A stretch of 64,000 nt of DNA from Chamaea fasciata (GCA_029207755.1 JARCOQ010000005.1:60089414-60153413); one strand, 5' to 3'; positions 48,832-61,869 are shown, numbered from the stretch's first letter. Translations and numbers: made by a program. Notes: generated from the letters alone by a model not told the origin.

Positions 48832-48899
48832 TCTGATTCAGGGTCCTCTGAAGTCCATGCAAATATTTGTGTTGATTTCAGTGGCTTTGGATCAGCACC
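48832..48899. repeat. Old palindromic (MITE-like) repeat remnant
   Basis: The left arm 'ctgattcagggtcctctgaag' region (48832-48858) and the right arm 'gatttcagtggctttggat' region (48871-48899) pair imperfectly over about 28 bp. The right arm resembles the 'gacttcaatgggctttggatcagg' type sequence widespread in turtle, crocodile and bird DNA. The identification is from memory and the copy is diverged. Confidence 0.45.
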
Positions 48900-49152
48900 T
48901 GTGTACACAGATGAAAGTAAGGGGTTTTTTTCCATAAAAGGACAAAGTCGTGTTTTCCTTTCATAGAGAGAAAGGAAGCACCAATACCACTTCCCTGCTC
49001 TGCTCCTGGGATAGTCCCTCTTGATGTTGCTGTGCAACCTGATTAGTTGTTCTAGCTGATCCCTAGAAAGTCTTACTCATGCACACGCCTCCATTCTTCT
49101 TGTTCCGGGACAAAACAATGATGTGTGATGTTTTCCACCTCATAGTTTTCAG

Positions 49153-49243
49153 TGTTCAAGGGGTAACGAAAAGCCAGGAATGCTTTATGAAATGTGTCCA
49201 TTCCAAGAGAGGGAAAATCAAACCTTTGTTACCCAAGGCAACT
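49153..49243 (+). CDS. Candidate exon, unknown protein (unproven)
   Basis: The 91-bp segment lies between a strong acceptor (pyrimidine-rich 'cctcatagttttcag' ending at 49152) and a consensus donor 'gtaagt' at 49244. Two of the three frames are open. The frame that begins with the second base reads VQGVTKSQECFMKCVHSKRG and ends exactly on a codon boundary. That frame can be joined without a stop to the exon-like segment at 50606-50676. An ATG at 49079 lies upstream in the same frame. No domain is recognised, and chance pairing of splice signals is a real alternative. Confidence 0.22.
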
Positions 49244-49253
49244 GTAAGTCAGT

Positions 49254-50605
49254 GTGAGTGACATAACTCCTTGATTCTTTAAAAGTGCCTTCCACTTGTG
49301 CTACCATGCAATTCCTGTTTTTCCTTTAAGACCTTTGTACTTGAAGCTGAGTGGTTTAACTTATTTGTTTGGGGCTTTTTCTTGGAAGAACATGGATGAG
49401 GAACTCACAAGTAAATAAATGTAAGGCTACAGTCCAGAAAGTTTACCATTTCACAAGTCACAAGTCACTTAAGTTCACATTTATGTTGCCACATCTCTGA
49501 CAAAAAAAAGTGTAATAAGATCAAGCTCCAGGGACCTGCAGGATTTAAAAAAAAAATAAAATTATAGCCCATGATTCATCAATTTGATTGACTGCTGTTG
49601 CGTTAATGATCTGTGTTTAATCCATTTTCTTCACTTTGATTATGTGGTTTCAAAGTCTGTCTCATAGGCTGATCAAGTCCCTTGTTAAAAAGTCCTACTT
49701 TGAAATCTGGACCACAAAAACTTTCTTTTACAAGTCATCAAGATCATAATGAAGATGAAATGAAAAAGATTATGGCAGTAATTCTGTGGGATTAAAAAAT
49801 TATTTCATATTGTTTTTCAGATGGAAGGAAAAGATAGCTTTGTGTATGCTTTTGAAATGCAAAGGAGTTCAGTTATTCTATTCCTGGAGTATGTTTCTAT
49901 TGATCTCTTATGATTCATCTCTGGAAGAAGTCTCTGGAAAAAACACTTCTAAATAAAAATCTTGTCATTTGGGGGAAAACGGACATTAATAGTGTTTTGA
50001 GAACCCTTGCAATGCTTTCATAAGTGACAGGACTTTGATGCAGGATAAGATTCTGTGTTCTAGTCAATAATGCAAAAACCTTCCAAATCTTTATGGACCA
50101 CCAGTCCCTTTTGGGGTAAAGTGGTAGGGGTGAAGCATTGCAGGAGGTGATGAAGGTAAGTATGTTTGTGTGCAAATAAGGAGAAATTAGGGAGATGTTG
50201 GTAACAGGACTATGCAGCAATAACAGATTTGGAGGTCAGAGAATTGTGGAAAAGCAAAGATCACAGAAATTTAGAGGAGCATGTGGCACAGGGAACAGCA
50301 TCACTTTGCAAGCCAAGAGGAGAACTTAATCATAGAGAGCAGGAAAAGTCATGAGAGGAATGAGATTTGTTGACTCAAGAGCCAAAATATTGTTTAGCCA
50401 TGGGAGAAACATAAAGGATGGTTGATTAAATATTAAATGAATACTTGAAGGAGGTGAGTACATAAAGTTGTGTGAGATGTCGTTGATCAGAGAAGAAATT
50501 AATGTCATGTGATTTCTGCCACGTTTCTGGAAGAGTCAGGGCAAAAACTGCTGGCTGATGTCCTGTTTCCTTGGTCTTAGGCTATCTATATATAATTCTT
50601 TACAG
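49254..50605. other. Non-coding DNA between two exon-like segments
   Basis: The plus strand is purine-rich at about 50130-50480. No gene or repeat family was recognised. The 101-codon minus-strand frame (49915-50220) has no domain. Confidence 0.55.
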
Positions 50606-50676
50606 TCCCCAGACCCTTGTGAACCGCCTTCAGCGCCATCTCCGGCACTATCCAGAATCCCTGGGAGCTACAAAAG
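50606..50676 (+). CDS. Candidate exon, GC-rich, good splice signals (unproven)
   Basis: The 71-bp segment is clearly richer in GC and CpG than the AT-rich DNA around it. It is preceded by 'attctttacag' and followed by the donor 'gtgagg' after AAAAG, a near-consensus junction. Two frames are open: one Pro/Ser-rich (SPDPCEPPSAPSPALSRIPG) and one that could be helical and basic (PQTLVNRLQRHLRHYPESLG). The third frame stops. The abrupt composition change bounded by both splice signals is the best exon-like pattern in the window. No homologue is recognised, so it may be a coding exon of an unknown gene, an exon of a long non-coding RNA, or a coincidence. Confidence 0.3.
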
Positions 50677-53600
50677 GTGAGGGTAGAAATGCCTGCTGAG
50701 CAGACAAAAGGGGCCTGCCCAAAGGACAGAAAGACCACTTTGGACATATGTTTTGTTTGGTATATTAATTACCTTGCACACTGGAGGAGAAGCAAGGGTT
50801 AGAGTTGAAGAGGTTTCTCTTTATTTTCTGTGGGGTTTTTTCAACAATTTCCTCCTCCTTCTGAGGACCCAGGAAGCATGATTTTTTTAAGCTCCTTACT
50901 AGCTCCAGAGAATTCTCAGACACATGAGGACAAATAATCTTCCTATATTAATTGTGCGGTGCCATTTTTCCATTTTTCCCCCTGGGCTCTTTACTCCTCA
51001 TGCCAGTAAACTCTGCTACTTCAAATGTCTTGGTTGCCTCTCTGGAAAGGCTGAGACCCAGACATGCGGTGGGGTTTGGCAGACAGCAAGACTCCAAGGT
51101 CTCAAAGGTAGCACGTAGCTGGGGTACTTACTACACATAATTAAGGCGAAACAGTTTATCTTGGCTGCTGTTAATCAGCTGACAAGGTATAGTCAAGCCA
51201 CAGGGAAGAAGGAAGGCAGAATAAAGAGGTACAGGGGCAAGTTTTCCTGCCATGAACAGGGATCAGCAAGGAAACCCAATAATTTTAGTGTCACCCCTGT
51301 AGGACCAGGTGACACGTGAAGTATGTATTCACAGTCTGGTAGAAGACCAGACTAAGAGCATCACTGACCCAAGTCCTGTACTGTTGAAGGGACTTGTAGT
51401 CAGAAATTGTGAAGGAATGGGTTAAGAAATGCCTTCATTTGGGGCCTGTAAAATGTATGTTGCCCTCAGAGCTTACAGATGTACCTCAGAGAGTGTGGAA
51501 TGAGCCTTGACAGCCAACCTGCCTTATGCACCAGGGACAGACCTCTGATGAAAGAATTCTGGTATTTCTGGGTTGAGTCAAACTTTTGATATAGGGCAAG
51601 AGTGGGAGGTTTTAGAATTGTGAGGTGCAAATATATCAGAAAAAAAAAGGCACTGTCTTTTGAGTAGCAAAAGTTTGGGAGTAAGACTACCTGTCAGCAA
51701 AAACAGACTAGATTTGGCTCAATTTAAGGTATGCTAAAATCCTGAACTGCGAGGACAGATGGGGCATTTCAACCAAATACCATAACAAGCAGTGCTTGTG
51801 AACACTTTTTGAGGTGTGGATGTGACCAAAAGGTAATTTATGGTGTCTGCCAGGATCCCAGGGCTTTCCAAAGGAGTGATTTCAAGAGTAGAACATCATA
51901 TTACTGTGACAAAATACTTGTGCTGCCTTATCCAGCTGTCTTAGCCCATGTATAAGAGACAAAAAATAGGAGAAGTAAGAAATAATGTAAAGTGTCTAGC
52001 ATATGACCAAAAAAAAAAAAAAAAAGATTGTAATGAGTATGGGAAATAAAATTGAGATATAACTTTACCTGATTTTGGAACTACACAGTGGAAGGCGGGT
52101 GGCACTGGTAGCCTGTTATGTTCAGATGTTAATTTATCTAAGAATGAAGAGAGTGGCTCAAAATGAGGCTCCAATAGTAGTTTAAAATGATGAGCTGAGA
52201 CAGACCAAGGTCTTAAGATTGTGAAAAAAAGAATTAGAAGGGAGGATAGAGCTGAATGATCAGAATTTAAACATGCAGGTTATAGAAGAAGACCTATTAC
52301 AAAAATTATGCTCAGGAAATATTTCACACTTCAAGAACATAGAAATACTAAGCCTGATAAGGTAGTCTAGACTTGAGTCTTATGTAGGAAATTGCTGTTT
52401 AAACTTATCTTTTCTAACCTCAAGATTCTGTGTTTGAGGGAATTATTCTTGGCTTTTTTTGGGGGAAGATAAGGTCTGGGAGTTTTTCTTTGCTAAAGAG
52501 ATTTTTCTGGGACAATATTTTGCTACACTTCTATATTAGTTTCCCTTACCTGTCATTCAATTACCTGTCATTGTGGTATTTAAATTCCATATACAAAAAA
52601 AAAAATGAATGCAAACATGTTTAGATGATGTAGAACTAGTGAGTATACATGGAAAATTTTGCCTTTCTGTAACAGAAATGTAATACTGAAACATATTTAA
52701 CTGAAAAAAAATATGGCTCTGTGGTTGCAGGATTTTTCATGTTGAAAGCTTACAATTTTAGACATTGAACAGTACGTAGGAAAAATACAGTCTTGATTTC
52801 ACACTGCAATATCTGTAAGGTTTTTTTCTCATAAACATCTGTATTCCAGTGTATAAGACATCTCTTCTGCCACAGTTCGGTATGCAACTGGGTCAATTTT
52901 TTTTAGGACAGCTATCAACCTAAATGAGCAGCATATTTGGAGTCAAATTCCCCCAAAAGAGTAGAAAAGTTAAAGTTTCTGGCATACATAATAGGTTCAG
53001 TGTAACTGCTCAGATATGGACAGATATTTATGAATTTGCAGGAGGGAGTTATTAGATCTAGATCTTATTTTAGATTCTGGTCCAGTTTATTACTTTGTCT
53101 GGCCAGAAACGAATGCATGTTTTAGATCTTAGGGATTAATCTTGCAAGTATGTAATGCAGGTTTAGTTTTACCATATCTGAAAAACTTTTAAGGCATGTT
53201 AATATTATCAGGCTAAGGTTCTCTAGGCAAGGGAAACCTGACTTTCTCATTGACTTCCAATAGGGATCAGCAGAGTCAGGATTTGCATTGGTATCCATGA
53301 TATATGAGTTTATATCCTTGATACAAACCATAAGGAATACATATATGTTTTCAAGTGTCCTTTAGGGACTTTCAGACCACTTTCCTGTAACCTTGTGTTC
53401 TGTTTCAGACCTTGCTTTCTGGCATACTTCTACTCTAAAACCAAGATGCAAAAAAGTTTAAGGGAAGTAATAGTCAACTCATTTGCTGTCTGAGTGATCA
53501 TAATAATGGGTCAGTAATAAGAGGAAGAGGACCATGGTTCTTGTGTAAAGGGGATACGTCTGTGAATAACATTTTAGTTGGCACATCCTTAACAGACACC

Positions 53601-53789
53601 AGATTGCTGATATCCACAGCTGATTGCAATGCTAGGGCTGGAGGAAAATTAAGGCTGACTACCTCAAGGGGGATGGGGCTTCTACGAGTGTTTTTAGGAG
53701 GATTGTCATGATTAAATTTATAATTTTTCTCTAAAGTCAATAATGAAGGAGATATAACTTTATCACCTCTTGAAGTGTAGAATAATGGA
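50677..53789. other. 3.1 kb of non-coding DNA
   Basis: No gene or family was recognised. A 17-base A run lies at 52009-52025 and a 15-bp tandem duplication 'ttacctgtcatt...' at 52546-52573. Frames are all below 80 codons. Confidence 0.6.
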
Positions 53790-53940
53790 CTTACTCAGGG
53801 TGGAGGAGACATCTCCTTCAGCAGGGCCAGCTCTGAGGTCAGATCATGTTGCTTAGAGCTTTATTTAATCTGGTCTTGAAAACCTCTAGTCTTTCTAGGT
53901 CTCCACTACTCAACTGTCTTACTAAAGAACACTTTTGTGA
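53790..53940 (-). mobile_element. CR1 LINE 3' region, antisense
   Basis: The plus strand shows reverse-complement CR1 tail blocks: 'ctcagggtggaggagacat', 'agcagggccagctctgagg', 'tcagatcatgttgcttagag', 'ctttatttaatctggtcttg' and 'aaaacctctag'. After that it decays through a deletion towards 53940. This is an old, truncated, non-coding copy. Confidence 0.88.
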
Positions 53941-56900
53941 GGCAACAGGAGCTGCTAGGCTGCTTTATGTGCTTCCTTGGGGCAAGCAGGGAACAAGAGA
54001 AAATTGCTTTCTCAGATGAAGTTTTCAAGAACCAGGATGAGAAGGTCTCCGAGAGGGAAAGAGAGGTGAGTTGCAATCTATTCCTGTGCATTCTGTTTCT
54101 AAGAGTGGTGGGAGCTTGGATGTGGAGCATCTGTGGGCTGTGATTATTCTCTGTCGTGGTATATCTGCTTTCTTCAAAATAGTTTTGTGATACCAGCAGT
54201 GTTTGTATAGTCAATTTCAAAACAATGTAATTGAAATATCTAATAGTTAACAGAAAGGTTAGTGGTTACTTAGTATTAGAACAGTAAAATTACTTTTATG
54301 CAGCAGAGATAATAGGCGCCTGAGTCACAAAAATCACACTAACACAGTAAAGCTAAATGACCAGCATTCAGCTTTTAAAGCAGTTGAATGCATTCTGATA
54401 ACCATAAGGTGTTTAGCAGGTCTACTGGATGGTGCATCAATAGTCTTATAACTGTATAAATTATAATTATTGTTTAATGGTGAGAAATGTACCAAGGATG
54501 TAACACAAAAATTTAGATCCTAGTTTTCTGCCAAAACATACACACAGTGCAAATAATCTTTTCAGAGCCTTGTGGAAGAAAGTCAAAGGGCTTAGCAGAC
54601 TTAGAACGTGCTAAATTAAGTCAATGAACTTGAGTGATGGTATGGCCACTGTATCTATTTTGAAGGGTGGCAAAGCTATCAAGTAATCTTTTAGCCTGTG
54701 AGGAAAGCTGGAAAGGCCCAACCTACATTATTTCTTTATATTGGTTTTTTTCTTTTTGTAACCATTTTTTTTATTCCTCTGGCCTATGGTTTGGCATATT
54801 GAGTTAGAATCTTCTCCTTGGGCAGATAAGCTGAAGTGCTTTCATTGCAGGATTCCACTGACACATAAGTTGTACCAAAATCTCCTTGACTGGAAATAAT
54901 GATTGATGATGTGCTTTTTTGGGACAGAAATTATTATGTGTTATAAAAATCTATGGAATGCATGCCAAGCAAAAAAAGAAGCCTTAAATTGAGTGAGAAC
55001 TATTATCCAATTGGGATGAGTAAGACTGGTTATTTAAGATACCTACCATGATTTGTGCGTCGTGACAAAGGAATTTGACTGAACATCAGTAAGGTAACTG
55101 GACAAGTGGAACAACTTCAAAAGAGGAAGGCCACCCAGAGATTCACAGCCTTATCACTATTTCTAAGCAAACCTATTCCCTGATTTATTAGAAATATTCC
55201 ACTGAGCATGTTGCTAGGGATGATAGTGAATGCTCCTGTGATTACAAGGGGAAACACTCAGGGGACAGCCACAGAGGAGCTCAAACTAATTTTTCTCCTC
55301 TTAAGAAAGAGTCCATTATGAGACAAATTTATGTGGATTAGAGACTGCACTTCTGGAACAAGATGATCTGGAGGCATATCCTTTTGACACAGAGATTTCT
55401 CTGTGATAGAACTGTACTCAGACCGCTGGTTACTGAATTGACTTAGGAGTGGTTTCATGTATAAGTTTATGAATCACTTGAGGTAAAAACAGACCATATT
55501 ACCACGGGAATCTATGTGATAGAAACTACTTCACACATCACCCTTTTAGCCTCAGAAAGTGTCCATTTATCATGAAATTGATAAAATAAAAGCCTTCAGC
55601 TTGAAAAGGGCATGATTAGAATATGCATGATTATGAGAGGAAGCATGAAGTGGTCTATGAGGGCTCTTTTCAGGGAGATCCTTGCCTAAGCATAGATTTT
55701 TGCAAAGGTGTTGGAAGTGAAATGGAACATGCTGAGATCAGGAGGGTGTCACTAGGTAGTGTCAAAATGTCCCTGTGCTGACTGTTAGAGAAGTGCTAAT
55801 GGAATTTTAAATAATCTTTTCTGCTCCTTAGGTCTCATAATGTGTAGCTTTCTTTGCTCCAAGGACCTGAGCACATTATCAAAGTTTAAGTATTAACAGG
55901 TTTCTAAGAAACAGAATACTGATAAACAAACAAGAAGTTGAAACAATAGGAAAGTCTTGCTTGCTTTTGTTTGTATTTGTTTCATCATTTTGGATTATAA
56001 TGTTTTTTAATGAGAAAGGTTTTGTTTAAATTTAAATTGCTGTATGTCACATCTCAGAAAACAACCACTTATGAACTCGTAGTATATTCTCCCTGCCCCC
56101 ACATACAGGATTCCAGATGAATTAATAACCAATTGTGTTCAGCAGTCCATAAATTTATTCTCTTTTCAGCCAACCTTTTATGAATATTTGCATGGGTTAG
56201 CAGAAATAGTTTGGTTATGAGAATATATTCTGGAGCGTTTAACAAATTTATTCACATTGAACACTGTTGCAAAACATCATACATCTCACTGCACAGAGAT
56301 GATGTTAGAGACTTCAGAGCAGAAGAACAGAGGTTTCAGTGCCAGAATGTAATGGGTTTCTTGAACTGAAGGTGGTTAACTATGGTTAGCCAAAAGTACT
56401 ATACATCAAGAATGATGAATAGGGCAGAAAACGAACTCCAAGAATGTACAATAGTTGCCTTTAATGTCTCGGAGCATATTTCAGGCAAATACATGAGACT
56501 TCTGATGAGGGAATAAGTTGATGATCTTAACAATGCCCTTTCTTATAAGCACTCATGATGGTAAATGCTCTCAGAAGAGAATTTCAGGAGTTACTAGCTT
56601 TCTGTTTCATGAGAACAAATATAAAGCCAATGCAGCCCTCAGAAATGGAAAGCCGTAGGAGCTAAGGGTAGAAACCACCAGAAGTGCTCCGGCTTACAGA
56701 GTTGGTTGGGCAGCCTTGAGAGCTTCAGAGTGCATGGTGACACTGTGATGGTAAACCATGGGGAAAAGAGGTGATTGCTGCTAACAGAGATCTCGAACTG
56801 ATCACTATAATCTGCTCATGACTGTGGGGAATTCTGAGAGTTTACCCCATCTTCTCTTCTATAGTTATTGATTTATTCTTTACTAATTGCTTGAATTCTT

Positions 56901-57410
56901 CTATGGTAGTTGTTTGGTTTGGGTTGAAACATTTGTTTTTCTTATCTAATTTTCCAAGATTAAAAAAGTATCTGGAGTGTAAGGTGATATAATTTAGCTA
57001 CTAAATCCAGTGGCTGGGTCTTTTGTGACCCAGCCCATATCCTATGGCTAATGCCAGAAAATACCATCAGTCCTTTGTGTTACATTGCAAGGTCTAAAAT
57101 GCTGAAAGAATATTGTCTTTCATTAAATTAAACAATCCTTCAGCAGCTCCTCAGATAAGTCATATAAGCAGTAATTTTATGTACAACATGAAAGCCTGAG
57201 ATGTTCACTTTGCAGTTCAGAATCTTTGCCCACCTTCCAAAATCTAATGGGCCTCTTTTAATGGGTAATCTATTTATCAACCCAGTATTACTGGTGCCTA
57301 CTCACAGGGTACTACTGTGTCATGGTACCAGAAATATTTATGTGAATGAACTCTTAGTAATTCCTTTGGCACATAACATCCCTTTTCAACAAAGCAATGT
57401 ACCTATCTGG
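53941..57410. other. 3.5 kb of AT-rich non-coding DNA
   Basis: Frames are few and short (under 110 codons) with no domain. No repeat family or RNA gene was recognised. Confidence 0.65.
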
Positions 57411-57463
57411 AAAAAAAAAAAAAAACAAAAAACCCCAAAAAACCCCAACAAACCCCCCCCCCC

Positions 57464-57506
<43 letters not shown>
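57411..57506. repeat. A/C low-complexity tract with 42-base poly-A
   Basis: The order is A15, then short A and C4 blocks (C4 at 57433-57436 and 57443-57446), a 12-base C run (57453-57464) and about 42 A (57465-57506). The complement has enough G runs for a quadruplex. A Lys/Pro-rich frame over it is an artefact. It resembles the tract at 16337-16394. Confidence 0.95.
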
Positions 57507-57508
<2 letters not shown>

Positions 57509-58064
57509 ACACCAGGTTTAACTCTTCAATGGTGTTTTGTCTGTGACGGTTCTCAGATGCAAATAAATTTGCCTAGAAATATTAAAAAATATTTTCAAGA
57601 TATATTAGGACATAATTATTGCATATCAAACATTCCTGGATTATTGATCAGTATTTTCAGTGTAATGAGACAGCTGCAGTATTTTCCAATAAACTTGCTT
57701 TTTAAAATGTGCCTTCATGGTCTGCTGCAGAACCCCGAAATGTCATTCTTCCTCTTTGTGTATATATTCACCCTTAAAGAAAACCTTCATTTTAAAATAA
57801 AGTGTAAACCCAACATTCTAGTCATGAACAGTAGTGATTATATTCCTAGAAAATAAAAAAGTTCAGGCAGCATTTTCTGCTTGTAAATAAAAATGATGAA
57901 GCAGTTTCACAGTTAAATTGCACTTTCTTGATTAAAATACTTTTCATTTACTTCAGTTAGTTACTTAAGACTCTTTTGATGACTTCTTATTTTTTTCATT
58001 ATGAGCAGTGACAAAAGTGACTTTATAGAAGCTCTTGCATGTTTTTACCTCCCATTAGACTCTT
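57507..58064. other. AT-rich non-coding DNA
   Basis: A frame of 99 codons (57557-57856) is AT-driven and shows no domain. Nothing else was seen. Confidence 0.55.
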
Positions 58065-58210
58065 TCAAGGCTGAAGAGCTCTAGATTTCTCCTCAAACAT
58101 AGGCTACCCCATGCTTTTCATTCTTCTTGTCATCTTTTTTATATTGTTTCTAGTTCTTGGTTTGGTTACCTTCTGTTGGGGTATTGTTGAGACGTCGTCA
58201 CCAGAACCAC
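58065..58210 (-). mobile_element. Possible very old CR1 fragment, antisense
   Basis: 'tcaaggctgaagagctctag', 'accccatgcttttcattctt' and 'cttgtcatc' resemble the antisense CR1 segment that reads 'aggctgaacagccccagctc' ... 'ccatcccttgatcattcttgtggcc'. A later 'ttctgttgggg' and 'accagaacc' keep roughly the right order, but spacing is disturbed. The match is weak and could be coincidence. Confidence 0.35.
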
Positions 58211-61200
58211 ATGGTGACTTCATAATGTTCTTTGCTTTGGTTTTGAGAGCAGATGCTTAGAGAAGTACATTACAGAAGATAATTGTACAGAATCCTTCTA
58301 TTCTCCCAGTGCCTAGAGCTTACCTTAGTAACAGAAGCTCTTTTGTCAGAAATGTCTACAGCAAAGACTAACCCAAATTTTTATATTCAAGTCACTGTGT
58401 AGGCCTTCATTTTTCAGAGAAAAAGTGGCTGGGTATAAAAAGGAAGAAAAGATTAGGGACTCCTTAATTTAGAGGGATGAAGCAGTGTGAAACTCTGACC
58501 TAGGAAGTACGTTCTGGATTAGAATTATAGAAGTTATTATTTTTTTTTCAAATGTTACTTGGGGCTGGTAGGAGAAGGTTCAGTGGTTGAACCCAAAATT
58601 AATAAGTACTTGCGGTCAGCCCAAAATCAAATTTTTGTGTGAATTGAAACAAATAGTCATTGCCAGTAGGAATACTCGAATCCTTATAGAGAAAATGCAG
58701 TTTCTACAGCCTGATCTCAACAGCAAAGGTTCTCAACAAATATTCACCTTTTGCACCATATGCTTCCGTGACCTGTGGTAACCCCATATCCTGTTGCTGT
58801 GAATAAGAATAAAGGCTTCCCTAAACATGTTTTCATTTTTCCTGTTTCTGAAAGAAATGGGATGTTGTTTAACAGCAAATCTAATTTGGATGTGATTATT
58901 GCTGTTGAGAGAATAAGTGCTGGCTGGCTGGGTAGGGAGCCAGAAAAAGTTTCTAGCTAAGAAATCAGCAAGATGGGACTCAGCAACTCCATGCCCTTGA
59001 TAAAAAAAGAGAATACAAAGTTTTGAGAGGCTTCTCTCACAGGCATAAAGAAAACACTTTTGTATGTTGAGTACTGAAGTATATCACTGGGTTGTTACAG
59101 TCCCAAAGGACCTGTAAGCAAGTGGGAGAGATGGTAAACATTTGGTGTTTGCAATGAGAAGATAAAGTAAGAAAGGCACATAACTCTCACTTCTTTAAAC
59201 TTTTGTGTATCTGCAAGATACACAAAAAGAAGCAGGGGTTTGTAACTTTTTCTGAGGGAGAAGACTGATGAAGACTACCATTACCATCCTGGCTGTGGTA
59301 GGTCTGAAGGTTGGGAAGAAGGACTGAGGCACTGTGTTTACGGCAATATTACAGCTGTTTCCCCCTCTGGGCCAAAATATCCTAGTAGAAGAAGAGTAAA
59401 TAAACACAAAATAACAGTGTGTTGGGGCTGAAGGGGAAGAAAATGAGGGAATTGGGATATAGGTTGACCTCCCCAGACCCCTCCATCCTTGCAGAGGACC
59501 ACTTCTGTAAGAACAACCAGCCAAGCATAAGATCTTAGGCCCTGATAAGTAAATTATTTAACTCCACCCTGAAATTCCTCAGATTGCACGCAGTCCCCAG
59601 GTTCCTTGGAAATTTTCTTTGGCATAATTTTTAATGGCAGTAGAGAACAAGTGCAAGACAAAGTGAATGCAACAGAAAACTTGCAGAGTTTACAGTCAAC
59701 AATTTGTATAACCTGCATGATTCTGGAAGTCGTGTGTCACTCTGTCTCGAGTGGGTTTGCTCCAAGTCTGTTACAATCTCTGAGTTGCTCACCCCTCCAT
59801 TGTGTGTTGGTATCACTACCAGCAACAGAAGTAATTTCTTTTGCAAAGAAACCATGGTCTGTGCTAAGCCAGTAGCTGTTCCTGTACATGCCTGGAGCTG
59901 TAGCATGACTGAGAACTCTCCCCCAGTTAAGCTGAAATGGAGGGTGTTCAGTAGATCTCTGTGGGACTCTGTTGCTTATAAAAATAAGAAAGCATGACTT
60001 GTGACAGAAATTTTCGTTGCTGAAACACATTCTTTAACTTATAAAGGTTAAGAAAAACTCACCATTGAAATTATTTAAGTAGCTCTGTTGGAGATCCTTT
60101 TCCTTTAAAGATTTCAGGCCAGAAAATTGGATGCACTTCTAATATTTTTTTAAAAAAAAAATCCCCTACAGAAAGCAAGTATCCTTGTGAAAACTTGTTA
60201 GTTTTGTTTGTTTTCCTTGCCAAATCCCCAATTTTCTATCACATAGTTTCAACAATTTTTTTTCTGAAAGCCCAAAGACCAAGAGAGATCAAATAAAATC
60301 TATGAAGCACTCTTAAAATTGAGAGGAGGGGTAAAATCCTACAAAGAAAAAAATGTTGTTTGGACCACAAGCGAATACTTGGGGTGATTACTAAGACTTG
60401 TCTGTGTCTTGTTGATTTGCCCTGAAACTGCTAAAGAGCTAATGAAGCAAAAGTTCAACTCAAACAGTTTAATCTAGAGCCGACAGAAAAAATACTCGGT
60501 GTAAAACTTTTCAATATAAAATGGCTTTTTTCCAAAACCTGAATTTTCATGAAAAGCTTTCAGTTTCTTCTAAATTTTCTTATTTTTTTTAATTGAAAAC
60601 AAGTATTTTGTTCTTCTATGAATATTTTTTACCTCCCTCCCTGCACCCTTCTTTTCTTTTGCCTCTGAATGCAATGTAAAGACTACTTAATGCCTAGGGA
60701 CTGTTCACTTCTGAATTTTTTTTTTTAAGATTTTCTTTCTTTGCTTTGTTTTGGGGGGGGGGGGAAGGTGTGGCGGGGTTTGTTTGTTTGTTTCTCAGCT
60801 TTGAAAAGGCTTCAATGTTACAAATAGAGAAATCTTTGAAAATCTGCAGATTAGATTTTCTGCTGAATAAAATTAATGTTGTCCAAAGAAAAAGAATGCG
60901 CTCAAAAATTGAAATTTAATTTAAAATTTGACAAAAGCTTCATAGTTCAAGCCACATATGAATAAACAACGTCAGAATGTTTTCTCCAGACCATCAGATT
61001 ATTCTGTTTTGCTGTAGATTGCTGATCATAGCATATTACCAGTTATTCTTGCTTGAGCTTAGTTACTGTGCCCAACAAATTTTGGACTTCTGGGGCTGCT
61101 TGTGGACCTCCCTTTCATTTGTGAGCTTTCCAAGGTTGGCAGATGCTGTCAATTACCACCTGAAACTTGACTGATAATCTTGCCAACGTGCAGCAAAGAC

Positions 61201-61869
61201 TGGAGAGCTATAGATGTGCTCTGTATTTTCTTCAAACCTCACAAGGCACTCGCAGGAATGGTTGAATTTCCATGTAGACATGCCTGGGCTCCTTCAGAAA
61301 CACCTGGGTTTGACACCAGGATTTGAGGCTGCAAAACACAAGGACCTGGGTAGATGCTGGTTAGGCATTTTTTTCTGTGCTGCATCTCAGTCTCCTGCAG
61401 AAGACCTCCTGCCTGAGGCACCTTAGGTCTTTCTGTATAGCTTTTCTCACTGCTGCACAGAGATATCTTTAGATACAAGCTTAAATATTTTACTGACTTT
61501 AGACTTCAGTTAATGTGAAATATCAGTCAGAGGAGTTGGTGCTTCTGGGAGCACAATCAACAAACCTAAACCACGGCCTGAACGCAAATGAAGCATGAAT
61601 GCTAACTGAACATCTGAAGCAGAACCCCAAAGGACAACAAATAACTGCTGGTCTTGGGTGAAAATAGGTGTCAGCCTGTGGATGGGTCAGGCTCTCCCTG
61701 AGGTCTCACTGCAAAATCTCAAGGTTTACCAAGTTTTCTAACCTGCCAGTTGGCAAGTACCAGTGCGACGGTCCCACCAGGATGGAACCCACTGACATTG
61801 GTGTAAGAAACTCTATTCTGCTCCCCTTGGCTGTAAATAACTTAGGTGTTTTCCCTTACTGTTTTTTCT
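58211..61869. other. 3.7 kb of non-coding DNA
   Basis: Overlapping frames on both strands at 59606-60030 (up to 97 codons) have no domain. A 12-base G run lies at 60753-60764. No family was recognised. Confidence 0.6.

Larger units (their letters stand above)
47192..49152. other. Non-coding DNA with small repeats
   Basis: No gene was recognised. It contains a diverged 48-bp direct repeat pair (47632-47682 and 48531-48580), a 28-base T run and an old inverted repeat, listed separately. Frames at 48690-49037 are open on both strands and have no domain. Confidence 0.55.

Noticed and set aside
57201..57521. Frame ending in a long lysine/proline run
   Set aside because: The run is translation of the A/C tract at 57411-57506.
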